This document shows, piece after piece, positions 13,116 through 24,400 of a DNA stretch of 57,148 nt (position 1 is the stretch's first letter; each line of letters begins with the position of its first letter). Both the position numbers and the translations under genes were made by a program. The notes beneath the pieces were generated by a model that saw nothing but the letters and a program-made list of their open reading frames with translations, was not told where the DNA came from and did not search any database. This DNA comes from Hemicentrotus pulcherrimus (lineage: Eukaryota; Echinodermata; Echinoidea; Camarodonta; Strongylocentrotidae): NCBI GenBank assembly GCA_003118195.1, contig BEXV01000065.1:236079-293226 (forward strand), in the 5' to 3' direction.

Positions 13116-13137
13116 TATATATATATATATATATATC
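13116..13137. repeat. (AT)n microsatellite
   Basis: Uninterrupted AT dinucleotides, about eleven units. Confidence 0.9.
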
Positions 13138-13756
13138 TAGTTGAACTTAACTCACATTCTGAAGTTTTTATTTACAATCGTTTCCCAGGTGTTGATGAAC
13201 AAAGCAAGTCAAATTCAGATGACAAATTCTTTCAAACTAGATTCATGGAACCTCTTAAATCAGGATGTATATAATAAAGAGGGGTATGCAATAAAAGCCA
13301 TCATTTTGAACAGGAAAGATTCCACTTACTTTGTTGTCACTATCCAGTATGTGCAAGATCAATTATGCATTCTTTGTGACTTATCACCAAGGCGTAATTC
13401 TTTTATCTAGTCTACCAATCAATCTTGTTCCTTTTTTTCCTCTATTTTGATTGTTCCTGTGCTGCTTAGTATTCAGAAGGGAAACATTTACAGTATAGCT
13501 ACATGTGTATCATTTGGATCTCTAACCATAAATCAGGGTGTTTATCTCTGACAGTACTGGGCCAATGTGTGAGGAAGGCATGCTGAAAGTGCTTGACATT
13601 TTTAACCCCAGCCTTTTGAGTCGGGTGGCCCAAACTCTATCAGAATGTAACCACATTTCTCTATTGTCCCTTCCACACCCACTTGACACTTCACTTTGTG
13701 CGGCATCAGCTTCGGCAATTTATCCTCAAACTCAATCACAAAAGAGAAATAGAAAT

Positions 13757-13846
13757 AGAGAGAGAGAGAGAGAGAGGGGGGAGCAGGGGAGAGAGAGGGG
13801 GGAGCAGGGGAGAGAGAGGGGGGAGCAGGGGAGAGAGAGAGCGGGA
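13757..13846. repeat. GA repeat with 21-bp minisatellite
   Basis: A GA run leads into three tandem copies of a 21-bp unit built from GAGAGAGAG, GGGGGG and AGCAGGG; the single C of each unit falls at 13784, 13805 and 13826, exactly 21 bases apart. Because 21 is a multiple of three, every frame stays open through it and gives a seven-residue peptide repeat (Arg-Glu-Arg-Gly-Glu-Gln-Gly in one frame). The same is true on the opposite strand, which argues for a minisatellite rather than a protein repeat. Confidence 0.85.
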
Positions 13847-14158
13847 AGAAGAAAAGGAGCAAACAAGAATAGCAGAGAAAGAAATAGGGCAAGAGTGATG
13901 GATTAGCTTATATACATTAAAGGTGAATCCTAGTTTTTGAGGCAAATTGCATCAGACCTGACAATTTGCTTGAGATGCTTAACTTTAGAGTCATGACTTT
14001 CTTGTTCTAACCGGAGGCATAGGGGTGAAATTTCAAGACATAAACAAGTTTCAAATGTCAGGCTTAAACTCTGAATAGGCAATGATTAATTCTGTTTTGT
14101 CACAAGTAATTATTAATGATCGATATCAACCTTGTTTTTGTTTGTATACAGTATATTG

Positions 14159-14174
14159 CACACACACACACACA
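14159..14174. repeat. (CA)n microsatellite
   Basis: Eight CA units. Confidence 0.9.
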
Positions 14175-14812
14175 AAATATTTTGCTGAAAAATAATAATA
14201 GTTTGTAGAAGAAATTCTTAACAATGTGTGTATCAGTATATTTTAACACAATAATATCTTAACATTATAAAACTTTATAGTGGCTTTTGATAAATTTGAC
14301 ATTCTAAACTTTATGAAAAAAAGTTTGCTTTTGAAGATTGTTTTCTTTGTCATGAATTTGGACGCAAACATGAAATTGATTGGAACAGCCTCACTCAAAT
14401 TGGAAGTTGAATATCATAAGAACTAGAGGAAAGGTTGTTCTTAATCTGCCAATGAGGAAATCACTTCGGAAGTTGTTGGACTAAGATATTAATCCTTTAA
14501 GCAAACCTCGCACCTTACAACACACAAGATCCTTAAGACAGGCAGTGCAGCATGCAGTGGGCCCGTTGTTGGACCTGTCACCGGACGAGAATCAAAATGA
14601 TTTATCGGTACGGATTGAAAGGAGAGTTTGAGAGTTGCGAATGGCTGGTGCGTGCACTTCTCCAAAGCAACAGTCAAGTTTAAATAGGTTAGCCCACAAA
14701 AGCGCTTAACCCAGGCCCCCTTTCCTTACACAATGATGTCACCAAAGGCTATTTACAGCCATTCCTGCTGTGTGAATACCATTATTGATTCAATTGTATC
14801 ACAAAATTTCCA

Positions 14813-14850
14813 TCTCTCTCTCTCTCTCACTCACTCTTTCTCTTCCTTTT
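14813..14850. repeat. CT-rich microsatellite
   Basis: CT run interrupted by ACTCACT, continuing into TTTCTCTTCC and a T run. Confidence 0.8.
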
Positions 14851-15394
14851 TTTTTCCCGCAATGCCCGAATTCCATTTCTTATACCTTCATCCGCATTTT
14901 ACTTACCAAAATGTGTTTGTTTGAGTGAATGACTACTTTGACTTCAAATTTCTCCACATAGTCAAGTTTAAATTTCATTTTGATATCAGTGGTTCTGTGA
15001 AACAACACAATTTTATTAGTTATATACATATTACATCTAAGACTAACTGATTTGCAATTTTTCATGTCCATGCATTAATGCATGTTTTGTATGGTTCAGA
15101 ATACATTACCGGTAAGTTATTTCAAGTCCTCCTCTTAATCTAGATCAATCCATCTGTCTGCGTATCTCCTCATCTTGCCTTTTCATCTGTTGTTTTTCTG
15201 CCAGTCAGTCTCTTGCATCTTGATGTCTAATATATTCCTGGTGCAGCAATGTGAAATCTCTTTCTTTTCTCTCATCTCATGCACACCTACCCACTTCCTG
15301 TTCCCGGTTTAATACCCATCGGGTCTCACAATAACCCCAAAAAGCTGGCACCTCTTTCATCAATACAATTATACGCCGAACATTCACGTCGATG

Positions 15395-15475
15395 TTAAAG
15401 CATGGCACGTGCGCCTACGACATAGCACATGTGAGCTAGGCGAGCAAATACCGAAGGAAGGCGGCTAGTATATGG
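15395..15475. promoter_or_regulatory. Possible E-box-containing CpG-rich segment
   Basis: Within about 80 bases there are two palindromic E-boxes, GCACGTGC (15405-15412) and CACATGTG (15427-15434), and a locally high CpG density compared with the surrounding AT-rich DNA. It lies about 1.3 kb before the larger CpG-rich island. This is a candidate only. Confidence 0.25.
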
Positions 15476-16280
15476 TCTGTGGTGTTTGAGCAGTTGTTCC
15501 GAGATGCTGGGGCTTAATGTTTTGTTTGCTAATGCCTTGAGTGAGGATCGATTCCATCAAAGATGAAATTGATTGCATCATGAATGTGGTGTCCTGTTAT
15601 TTGACTTCTCGGAATGGTGTCCCAGGGCACAAAGATGCACCCACCCAACCAACGCTGACTGCAAATACAACCATAATTGCTCATACTTCCAATCATGTGT
15701 TGACAGCCAAAAGGGCATTAACTCCCTATAGAAATGATATGCTGTATTATGGCCTTCTGACTCTCAACAGTAAATTCTCTTATATTTATCTCAACCATCT
15801 GAGACTATGTAATATCTTGAATGTTGGATAATTGTATCATGTATATTTTGTACGAAAGAAATGAGACCCATGTGGAAGAATCAATTAATTACCTACTATT
15901 CCGCCTTCCCCCAAGTCAAGAGAGATGTGTTTGGTTTCAGACTGCTTGTCTATTGCTACTTGAATTCAAGGTTTCAAACCTGATATTAAAAATATTAGGA
16001 TTCTTAAACAACAACCAAATTCCTAGAAATCTGTCTGCATCACTTTGGGCTATAAAAATGAAAATGTTTTGAGTGGATTCATCGTCCTCTGAAGAGTAAT
16101 TCCAGTCACTACAAATCTAATGAGGATTTGACTGATATTAATAACCACTTTGAATTGTCAACTTTACATTCAAGCATCATATGCTTATAAATGATGTATA
16201 TGGTTTGATTTCTTGTGTGTCTTATATTGCTGAGTGTGCTACAGTTGTAGATATGTTAATGTGCTACTGTAAATGAACCT

Positions 16281-17420
16281 GTGCTATGCAAATTCGTCAT
16301 GCGCTTGACATTTAAAAAGCCGCCACAGCTATGGCCAAAAGCAACCGGAGAACATGCACTTGGCCGGCTCATGGGAAGAAAGAAGAGTTATGAGGTAGCC
16401 AAGAGGGGCAGGAAGAATGGAATAATGAAATTGTGTCAGCTAGGCCAGGCAAGAAGACACTTGCCAGAGAGAGAGGTAATATCTTGGATCTTGACGAGTT
16501 GAAATCTTGAAGCTAGGATCACGGTCGAGTGTAGGGGATGAAAACTTATGTAATTTTTAGGTCATGTGCAGAAAACATGATAGAAACAGTAATTCTGTCA
16601 CTGGATCTTGTTATGTTGAAGAGGGGTGGATGGAGAAGTGGAGCCAACGGACACAAAAGTGTGATAAAGAAGGCTAGGATTTCACTAGTGGTCTTTGAAA
16701 TTGCATGGAGACACCCTGGCACTCGGTGGTAATTAATGACCACTACATGCCCGTGGCTAGAGTCCATTTGTGACGCGCCTTCATGAATGCCAAATCAAAT
16801 AAGGGCATCGGCGTAGACCCAGTTTATTGACGGGTACAGTGAGGGATGTTGTTGTGTGGGGAGGAGAAGGAGTTTGGGGGCAGAAGGGAGCTGGCAAGCA
16901 GAGCCCCATGAGCATGGGGTGTGGATTAGTTACCCCCCTCGCCAAACAGGTGACGGAGGTGCGCAGGCTAGCATTGTGCGATCGCACCTAGGGCAGCGGC
17001 TGTGTGTCACTTTCCGCGCCTCCAAAATAGCCCTCTGCCCCGGCGCCGGCCTGGCTGGCTCGCCCTTTGAAACAGAGAGGAAAAAAGCGGCGTATTTACC
17101 ATATCGACCAGGATAGTGTGTCGCGCTGGGAGTGGCAACGTAATCGCACGATGCTCGTTTTTTATGTGAACGAGAAGTCGTTGAACCTGTGAAGATGGCT
17201 GTTGATCAAGAGAAGAGAATATGGGGCAGTCCTCCCGGCGGTGATGGGTTACCTAGATGCGATGTCGTCTTGAAGGAGAGCGTTAGAAGACGCGGACAAG
17301 GATGACGAACAAGCCAAGAAAAGCGAAGAGATGAAAACCCTAGACACGTAACCTGCCGCTTTACCAGGTCATTGACTTGAACGCACAACCTGATATTCCC
17401 ATCTCGGCAGCCAGGCCTGC
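16281..17420. promoter_or_regulatory. CpG- and GC-rich island, possible promoter or enhancer
   Basis: By hand count the part from 16741 to 17400 holds roughly 40 CpG dinucleotides in 660 bases, several times the density of neighbouring DNA. Notable motifs are ACAGGTG (E-box, about 16946), a GATCGC-type palindrome (GCGATCGC, 16978-16985) and a GC block near 17040-17060. Frames across it (16856-17116 plus, 16781-16987 minus, 17206-17388 minus) overlap antiparallel and show no domain, as expected when GC-rich DNA has few stop codons. It may be a promoter, an enhancer or an unmethylated first exon of an unseen transcript. No TATA box, initiator or splice donor could be assigned with confidence. 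Confidence 0.4.
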
Positions 17421-18500
17421 CAGACGTTGTCTCAGATTTACAAATTTATACACAAATCTGCTTCATTTGCATATATTTATCCCATCTTTCTCTTGTTTTG
17501 CACGAACATGCCTCAGCGAGAAAAAAAAAGGGGAAAAATGAATGCTCTACTGTCATGCAAACTGCTTCAAGTGCCTATTTAGCCGGGAGACAGAAGTCAC
17601 GTTGGTGAACATATTCTTTCCAAACAAATTGTATATCTCAAAATATTATGAATTCAACTTCCAACAATCCACTGATGCCAACTGTCAGCAAAAACGCTAT
17701 TACATTATCTACTTTCTTGTCTCTTATCTAGCTTGTTCGGTGTAAATGCAATTTTGTGAATAGGAGTAGTAGTAGTAATAGGAGAAGAATTAATAGTACT
17801 AGCTTGTTTAGCACAATGCCAACCTGCCACAAGGTCTCTAGCATAAATTGAGAAAAAGTAAGAAAGAAAAAAAAAATGAAGAAAATTTAAAAAAATCATC
17901 TCCCAAATCTACAAAGATAATTATGTTTTATCCAAAAAAACTATTGAAAAATAATGTATCCAGGATTTTTTTAAAAATACATATGCATATTGATTTTTTC
18001 TTTATTTTATTCAATTGTATACATTTATCAGATACAATGACAAATATTAAAGATCATCAAAACACTAAAAATATCCAAGTTACGACTGAAAACGCAAACA
18101 AATATTTTCAAATATTGAAGAATGTTAGAGTGCACTGTAACCCTCTGTTTTTATTTCTTAGGGAGGGGTTGCTTTTTTGTTGGGATTTTTAAGCATAGAA
18201 GAGAATGTAGTTATTAGGAAAAGAGAACAAAAAACAAACATATGAGATGGGATGAAAGCAAGAGAGAAATGAACTAGATTTGCATAATGATAGATTAAGA
18301 GGGTAGTGAGAGTTTAAGAAGTGAGAGTAATTAAGAGGACATTGCCCTTACCTCATACAATCCATCCACGCTTCCACATGATCCCAGCCATGTCTTCAAG
18401 CTATACCTCTCATAAGGATGATGGATAGCCATGCAACAGCTTACTGATGAAAACATAATGAATCATCCAAAAGCAGATTATCACTCTTTATTCCCCTTTT
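17421..18500. other. Non-coding AT-rich stretch
   Basis: No gene seen. It holds poly-A runs, an AGTAGTAGTAGTAATAGG short trinucleotide repeat near 17764-17781, and purine-rich sequence before the pyrimidine tract. The 114-codon frame at 17848-18192 is mostly Lys, Asn, Ile and Phe, the composition expected from AT-rich chance sequence. Confidence 0.65.
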
Positions 18501-18516
18501 TTCATCCCTTTCCCAA

Positions 18517-18549
<33 letters not shown>

Positions 18550-18614
18550 ACCTATCTCCCTTTCTCTCCCCACTCTCTTTTCCTCTCTCAATTTTTATCC
18601 CTCTCCCCTCTCTA
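18501..18614. repeat. CT-rich microsatellite tract
   Basis: Homopyrimidine tract with a pure CT core at 18521-18549, ending directly at the fold-back element that starts about 18615. Confidence 0.9.
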
Positions 18615-18965
18615 AGGGCGGTTTTCATCAGCTCGAGTTGGCCAAATAGCCCGCTATTTCTGATTCGGGAAATGAGCCTGATCGCACAGTGGCGGGCTAT
18701 TTGGCAGGTGAAGACGCAAATAGTGGGTTATTTGCTAGGGAAATCTTCCCAAGATATCTTGGGCTAGTTTGCGAAATAGCCCGCTTTTTGAGGTCCGTCC
18801 TTCACCAGTCCAAAGACTTGCACTATGCGTGCGCGTACACCGAGCTAATTTCTCAAGCTCGAGTTTCCATCTCATGAAGATGTGATTTGTAACTTTGGGG
18901 CTAATTTCCTGGATCACAAAACAGCAGGCTATATGGCCAACTCAAGCTGATGAGGACAGGTCTTT
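18615..18965. mobile_element. Nested fold-back MITE
   Basis: The two ends are inverted copies of each other over about 40 bases: CATCAGCTCGAGTTGGCCA on the left (18626-18644) pairs with TGGCCAACTCAAGCTGATG on the right (18934-18952), one mismatch, and the match continues inward through AAATAGCCCGCT with scattered mismatches. Inside is a second fold-back centred on a perfect 16-bp palindrome CCCAAGATATCTTGGG (18748-18763), flanked by GGGTTATTTGC-type and GCAAATAGCCC-type inverted motifs. The motif AAATAGCCCGC appears repeatedly in both orientations (about 18645, 18692, 18775). There is no transposase. Exact ends and target duplication could not be fixed. A related copy lies at 20015-20101, which supports a dispersed family. 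Confidence 0.75.
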
Positions 18966-19220
18966 TGACTTGTGTGTCTCTCTTACCCACAGTCTCCCTC
19001 TCTCACACTCTCCCCCTCCCTCCTTCCACTACCCNTCTTCCTCATCTTGTACATTATTTCTCTCTCCATCTTTCTCTCCTCATCAATCACATGATCCACC
19101 AATCATGCAATCAACATCCCCTTTCTCTCTCCCTCCCCCCTTCCCCCTCTCCCCCTGCTATCTCTCTTCTCCTCCCTTTACCCCTTTTCCTCTCACCCCT
19201 TTTGCCAGATCCATCAATTA
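18966..19220. repeat. Pyrimidine-rich tract
   Basis: About 250 bases of mostly C and T with CTCTCC, CCCTCC and TCCCC blocks, containing an N at 19035. It directly follows the fold-back element, so that element is bracketed by pyrimidine tracts on both sides. The Ser/Leu/Pro peptides read through it are repeat artefacts. Confidence 0.85.
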
Positions 19221-20014
19221 ATGACCACCTTCTTCCCTCCCTGAATAATTGAGAGGGTTGCAAGTGTGGACTGGAATAGTTGATGTAGAAAACTCAGACC
19301 TTTAAGCATCTCTACCCTCTTTTTATTCACCAGAAAACATCTAACTGGAGGAAAATTGGAGAATACCTTTCACATTACACCCCAAATTTCCACATCACAG
19401 CCCAACATTTTTGACATGAAGTTGGTGTGTAGATAACCCTTTCACATGGGGGCAGTTTATCACTGACGACTGGCATTTACTTGTCAGTGGAGAATCGTCC
19501 TGGAAATCCCCTTGTTTAAACGTCCCCAGAATTTCCCCTGTTTGCTTGAGGGGATAATGTTCAATATGTTGGCAATTCATGTGTGATAGCTTATGACATT
19601 TTTGGGTCGGAGTAACAAGCATCCCGTGGCTCGCTTCGTTATTTTTGGAGCGCTTGTGAAAATGGGAAATTGGCAAGGAAATAACCCACATTAAATTTAC
19701 ACAGTGTGTCAGGCAATTTTGTTTTATTTACTTTTAATGAATAAATCCATCATCCATTGAATTTTTCTTCTTTCAAAAGTGCTTCAATGACAAAAGATCT
19801 GAAGGTTGATCCTGCAAAGAAAGTTTGTTTAAAGTTGCATATACAGTACAATGTCTTTCTCAGTGTTAGATACTCTGGAGGGAAAAGATGCAAATGATTT
19901 AATCATTCACTTTTTTGTTATTTTGTATGAAATGATAATGTGCCTACATTGTGGAAGTAACTAAGAATAAACTCTATGCAAAGTGCAATCTTCATGTGAT
20001 AATTTGAATCATAA
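19221..20014. other. Non-coding stretch between two related fold-back elements
   Basis: No gene is supported. A 7-bp stem CACTGAC/GTCAGTG with a 15-base loop lies at about 19461-19489. The 98-codon minus-strand frame at 19395-19691 matches nothing I recognise. Confidence 0.6.
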
Positions 20015-20101
20015 GGCCCGTCTTCACTATCTCGAGATTGCCAACTATCCAGCTATTTAGAACTATCCCGATCGCAAACTATCAAGCTATTTGCGTCTTC
20101 A
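20015..20101. mobile_element. Fragment related to the 18.6 kb fold-back element
   Basis: Starts GGCCCGTCTTCACTATCTCG and keeps the same order of motifs as the left end of the 18615 element: CTCGAG, then TTGCCA, then a CTATTT motif, then CCCGATCGCA. It ends with CTATTTGCGTCTTCA (20087-20101), which is the exact reverse complement of TGAAGACGCAAATAG at 18709-18723. No matching right terminus is evident, so it is probably a truncated or diverged member. Confidence 0.6.
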
Positions 20102-21283
20102 TAGGCATGCAGACACGCCTATTGCGTTCTACTTTATCCAGGTTCTCAGGCTAGTTCATGCAATAATGTTGTTTTGGACATCCTTCTAAAATGATTGATT
20201 GAAGTGTAGGATTGCAGCTGTACAAGGAATTGTGAAAATCTGTCACATCTTTTGATTGATACATATTTGTGTTTTGTGTTGAAAACAAATCTTTGTTTTT
20301 GAAAGATTTTCCAATATGAAAGATTTTGAATATTAATTGTTGTTTCCTTGATATATAAATATTCCGAGAGTGAATCTTTCATGACCTCTATATATGTATA
20401 CATTGTGTTGTTTTCTTATCTCTTGCTGCTGAAGTACTTGTTTAGACGGCTAATGGAAGGTTTTGCTTTGCAATGTTTTTTAAAGTTTTGTTTATTTCTT
20501 ACTTTTCATGTGAAGCAATATTTGGTATTCATTTATTTTCACTTCTTCTGACCCTTGTCTATCCAGTTGGTCCCTTGCTTATAAAACTGCATCATTGAAA
20601 ATGTTTCCTCTGATGCTATTTATATAAACACACTTAAGTACTCTTGTTCTGTCATTGTGTCAACCATTTGTAAGGGTTGTCCATTGCCTTGCATGCATTT
20701 CCATGGTAGCACATTAGAATGAGCAGTGCTATACACTGTCCAAATACAATTTATTATTATTACCCCTTTGATAATATTTTCCTTTCCATCCTTTCTCCTG
20801 TCTTTTATTTTTGCTACTCCTTGAGACAAACTAAAAAGAAAAACACTCTGACGTCAATAGCAAGGTGAAAGATGCCAGTTGTGGAATTAGAAAAAAGGAG
20901 GGAAAAAAAAGGGACTGAACGCATTGCATATATGAATCATGTGGTGCGTGAAGAATATCTAATAAACAGTGCATGAAAAAACTGTGCCATCCGTCAGAGG
21001 AGAGATTTAGGGCATGGTTGCTTTTGTGTCACTGCGACCTGTCCGTCGTCCGTCCGTAGTCCGCGTAGTGGTGCTTTCAACCCATCAACAGAACCAGACG
21101 TTGACAGAGACAGGGATGGGAGAAATAAAAATGTACAAACGGATCTAGTATAGCGTGACAGTTCAACCCGTTGATCCTTCGGCAAATGGCTACAATATTT
21201 TTATAAATGACAGTTGTTCTGCTTCTGTCAGTTTCTCTTTGTCTCTGTCTCTCACTTGAATCTATGTCTATTGATTGCTTTCT

Positions 21284-21382
21284 TTCACCAACTCTCCCTG
21301 TCTCTCACCCTCTCTCACTCTCACTCTATCTCTCTCTCTCTCTCTTTCTCTGCCTTTTTCTCTCCCCTTTCTCCCACCTCAC
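21284..21382. repeat. CT-rich tract
   Basis: Homopyrimidine-biased segment with a CTCTCTCTCTCTCTCT core near 21328-21345. Confidence 0.85.
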
Positions 21383-22394
21383 CTATTTTCCTGCTTCCAG
21401 TTTCATTAGTTTTGTTTCTAATTGTGTCATATTCTTTTTGTCAGACAAGTAAAGTGTATTTTAAATGGTTGTACAATACTTGCTGGATCACCATTTCAAA
21501 ATCCCACAACATAAGCAATATGTTTACATAACTGCAAGGTTGATATCATGTGCTGTTATACTTCTCTACATATTTGATCTGCATCATTGTGGTATCTCAT
21601 TCTCCAGCAGTGAACTCTGTAGGCTTGCCACAATGCTGCACATGGCATGTGTTGTGGCTTTTTTCTGACACCATTCATATAGCATATACCAGTCATACTG
21701 TGGGTGGCTGCCTCCAAAGTAGCCTCAAAGAAGTGTCAAAAATGAGGACGCAGTATACCACAATAACCACCGTACCTTTTCATAGGCCGGGAGTGAATCT
21801 TGCAATATATCCAGAAGATACACGCCAAAATGGGATGTATCTGAAACCCGTATGACCTTGGTTTTCCAGTTGTTTCATTGTCTTCTGATCTACCATATTT
21901 ATTCTCGGCCCTCTTGTCATTAAATTATTTAACTCCTTTTCACTCTCATTGAATATTTGTACATAGTACATCCATGCCATTATTAATACACATTTCAATT
22001 AAACTGATCTTTGCCTCTGTATTCATATATCTGTATCGTATTGCACGCAAGATATGACATGGTGTTGGTGTCCTTATGTAAATTAGGTTTGCTCAATATT
22101 TTATCAACCACTTGCGTTTGAATGTTTCAGTGAGAAAACCTGTCATTAGAGACCCCAACTTCACTTTCTGTCCTTCAACAAACCACTATGATAGCTCAGT
22201 GTATTTACCATTGAATTTAGAACGTTTTCATTCATACCTCTCCTCCCCTAATGTGTTATTTACTCTCTAGATTTCCATTAAGATTCTTTTTCCAACTACT
22301 CATTTTATCTGACACTCCCTCTTCAGCCTTCTATCTTTTACTGACTGTTTAAAAACCCTATTTCTCAGCTTTCCTCTCATCCAAGTCTTGATGC

Positions 22395-22508
22395 TTATTT
22401 TCCTTTCCCTCTCCCACTTGCTCTCTCCTTCCTTACTCTTTTATATCTCCTTCACTCTCCATCTCTTTCCTTCTCTCCCCCATCTCCTCCAATCCCTGCC
22501 TTTTTCCC
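22395..22508. repeat. Pyrimidine-rich tract
   Basis: Mostly C and T with few pure dinucleotide runs; an aged version of the CT repeats. Confidence 0.75.
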
Positions 22509-22819
22509 CCAAGTTCAAGTTGCCCAAACGTTTTGGTGACGAAAGAATAGATGTGCACAGAGAGCTCAAACAACATGTAACCCAATGCGAGCACCATTCT
22601 TCCAGGCAGAGAGCTAAGGATACTGTTTCAGGGAGCAAGCACGCGATGTGGAGGCCTCCTAGATGCTTAGAATCCCACCGTTGATTTACTGCAAACCTCA
22701 GACCTATTCACCATTCTTTCATTCTCTTTTTAAATACTCGTGGAAAATAAGTAAGGGATTGGATGAAGGGGGAGTTGCTGATCAGTGTGCAATTATTTAG
22801 TTTCAGACAAAAAAGATAT

Positions 22820-22851
22820 GTAGAAAAAGAGAAAGAGAAAGAGAAAGAGAA
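22820..22851. repeat. (GAAAGA)n microsatellite
   Basis: Four to five copies of a hexamer AGAGAA/AGAAAG. Confidence 0.85.
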
Positions 22852-23356
22852 TGGTGATCATGTGTGCAATTTGTGGGAGAGAGTGCAATGTCTGTATGCG
22901 TTGTTGTATGCAGGGTCTTGTGTTTGAGGTGCAAATTCATGTTTGCAGATGTAAAATCTCACAGCCGAGACTCGAGGGAATGGAAAAAATCCATGGAGAT
23001 TGTGGTGTAATGCAGTGCTTTGAGATTGTAGTGTGCTCAAACAGTTGTCAGTCCCATGTGTATCTAGTGTACTGAGAATGTTGCCCCATATCACCATTTG
23101 CATTGAAGTGTGCTAACTGCATTTGCACTTTGTAATGATTAATGGTGTCTCCAAGAAATGTTGCCTAAAAGCATTTTATCTCGTTATCCCCCATCCCCTT
23201 TTCTCTGAATTCATCTAGCCTCATTTGTCTTAATTTGAAAAGTGCAAGTCAAAATCTGTGATTGTGCATATAAATGACAGTGCAAATATCTATCCACTAT
23301 TTTGCATATAATACAGCAGATTCTGTTAGATTTGGCATTGTACTTAAAAGATTCAT

Positions 23357-23376
23357 GAATACTACCGGTAGTATTC
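23357..23376. repeat. 20-bp perfect palindrome centred on ACCGGT
   Basis: GAATACTACCGGTAGTATTC reads the same on both strands. It is the longest of the six TACCGGTA sites. Confidence 0.9.
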
Positions 23377-23833
23377 TGCAATGGATTATGAATATTTTGA
23401 ATGACACCTTGATCATACAGTCTGTTCATACATAGCGTCATTATTCTTGACTTTGTGAGAATATGTTCATCAAGTATCTTATGTAATTCAGCCCAACCCC
23501 CAGAAAAGGTGAATATTTAAAGTACAGTCACAAACAATCTGTTTTTCCGAAACTATTTTGCATACAAGGAAGATTCTGAATCCATACATGCAATGGATGC
23601 CATAGACCTCCGTAGATGCACATCTCAGTCTGAACAGATCTAGGTTCGAGGTTAGCTCCTCTGGTGCAGACATTCTTAGAATCCTGGCCCAGGGTCCGAT
23701 AGTCCCTTGTGACAGTAGATGTGTCTGCCTGCCCTTCTACTCCTTGCTTTTAATACAGCTGCATGTATTAACGAGCAAGCAACCTACGTGAGCTACATTC
23801 ATCCATTTTTTATATCGTAGGAGATTGCTTTGA

Positions 23834-23861
23834 CCCCACCCCACCCCAACCCACACACACA
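23834..23861. repeat. (CCCCA)n and (CA)n compound repeat
   Basis: CCCCACCCCACCCCAACCC runs into CACACACACA. Confidence 0.85.
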
Positions 23862-24120
23862 TTATGTGCAAGTCCAAGATATTTGGTCTTGTATGTTACC
23901 AACAGCACCAAAGTCTTGTTATGCCTACATGATACTTGTAATAGTTTGAAGTTGATAATCATACTATAGCTTGGGTCATACAAATATGAAGGAAAAAGGC
24001 ATTTTGGATGCTGATTATTTTGAAGACTTCTCAAAACTTGGTTGCGCATAAAAAGTGATCAAATGCCTTGGCTTCGCCCCATGTACACCCTGTCGGTCTC
24101 CCTGTCCCTATGTTGAACTC

Positions 24121-24305
24121 TCCCTTTGGATCCTCTGTCTCTCTGTCTGTCTGTCTTTGTGGGTGTATTTGTGCTCACACGTGTGTGTGTGTGTGTGGGT
24201 CTCTCCCCCTCTCTCTCTCTCTTTTGCAGCCTCTATCTCTCTTTCCCTCTCTCTCTTTCTGTCACTTTCTCTATCTGACTTTCTCTGCTTCTCTCTCCCT
24301 CCCAC
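24121..24305. repeat. Compound CTGT, GT and CT microsatellite
   Basis: TCTGTCTGTCTGTC at about 24138-24155, then a GT run (about 24181-24198), then CT runs to 24303. Several repeat types adjoining each other suggest stepwise growth of a single tract. Confidence 0.85.
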
Positions 24306-24378
24306 CTTCTGTATAATATGCAAGCTCATACCCTTGTATGCCATCTGCTTCCATTGGTCAAGTTATCACAAGAATATT

Positions 24379-24400
24379 CTATATATATATATATATATAT
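24379..24400. repeat. (AT)n microsatellite
   Basis: Eleven AT units; followed by GACATGACAT. Confidence 0.9.

Larger units (their letters stand above)
8026..16270. other. Non-coding stretch, microsatellites and small fold-backs
   Basis: No coding gene is supported. Frames of 60-122 codons occur, but none shows domain features, and several are clearly generated by simple repeats (for example 13538-13906). Structured items within it (hairpins at 8727-8808, fold-back at 11217-11351, CCAAT palindrome at 12148-12161, minisatellite at 13757) are listed separately. A short 9-bp tandem repeat (AGATTTCCA) lies near 9653-9676. The rest is AT-rich sequence without visible signal. Confidence 0.7.

Noticed and set aside
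13141..13410. 89-codon frame without repeats
   Set aside because: No similarity to any family I know, starts directly beside an AT microsatellite, and lacks context.
16856..17116. Coding exon in the CpG-rich island
   Set aside because: The open frame reflects GC-rich composition; antiparallel frames are equally open, and no domain or splice signal was recognised.
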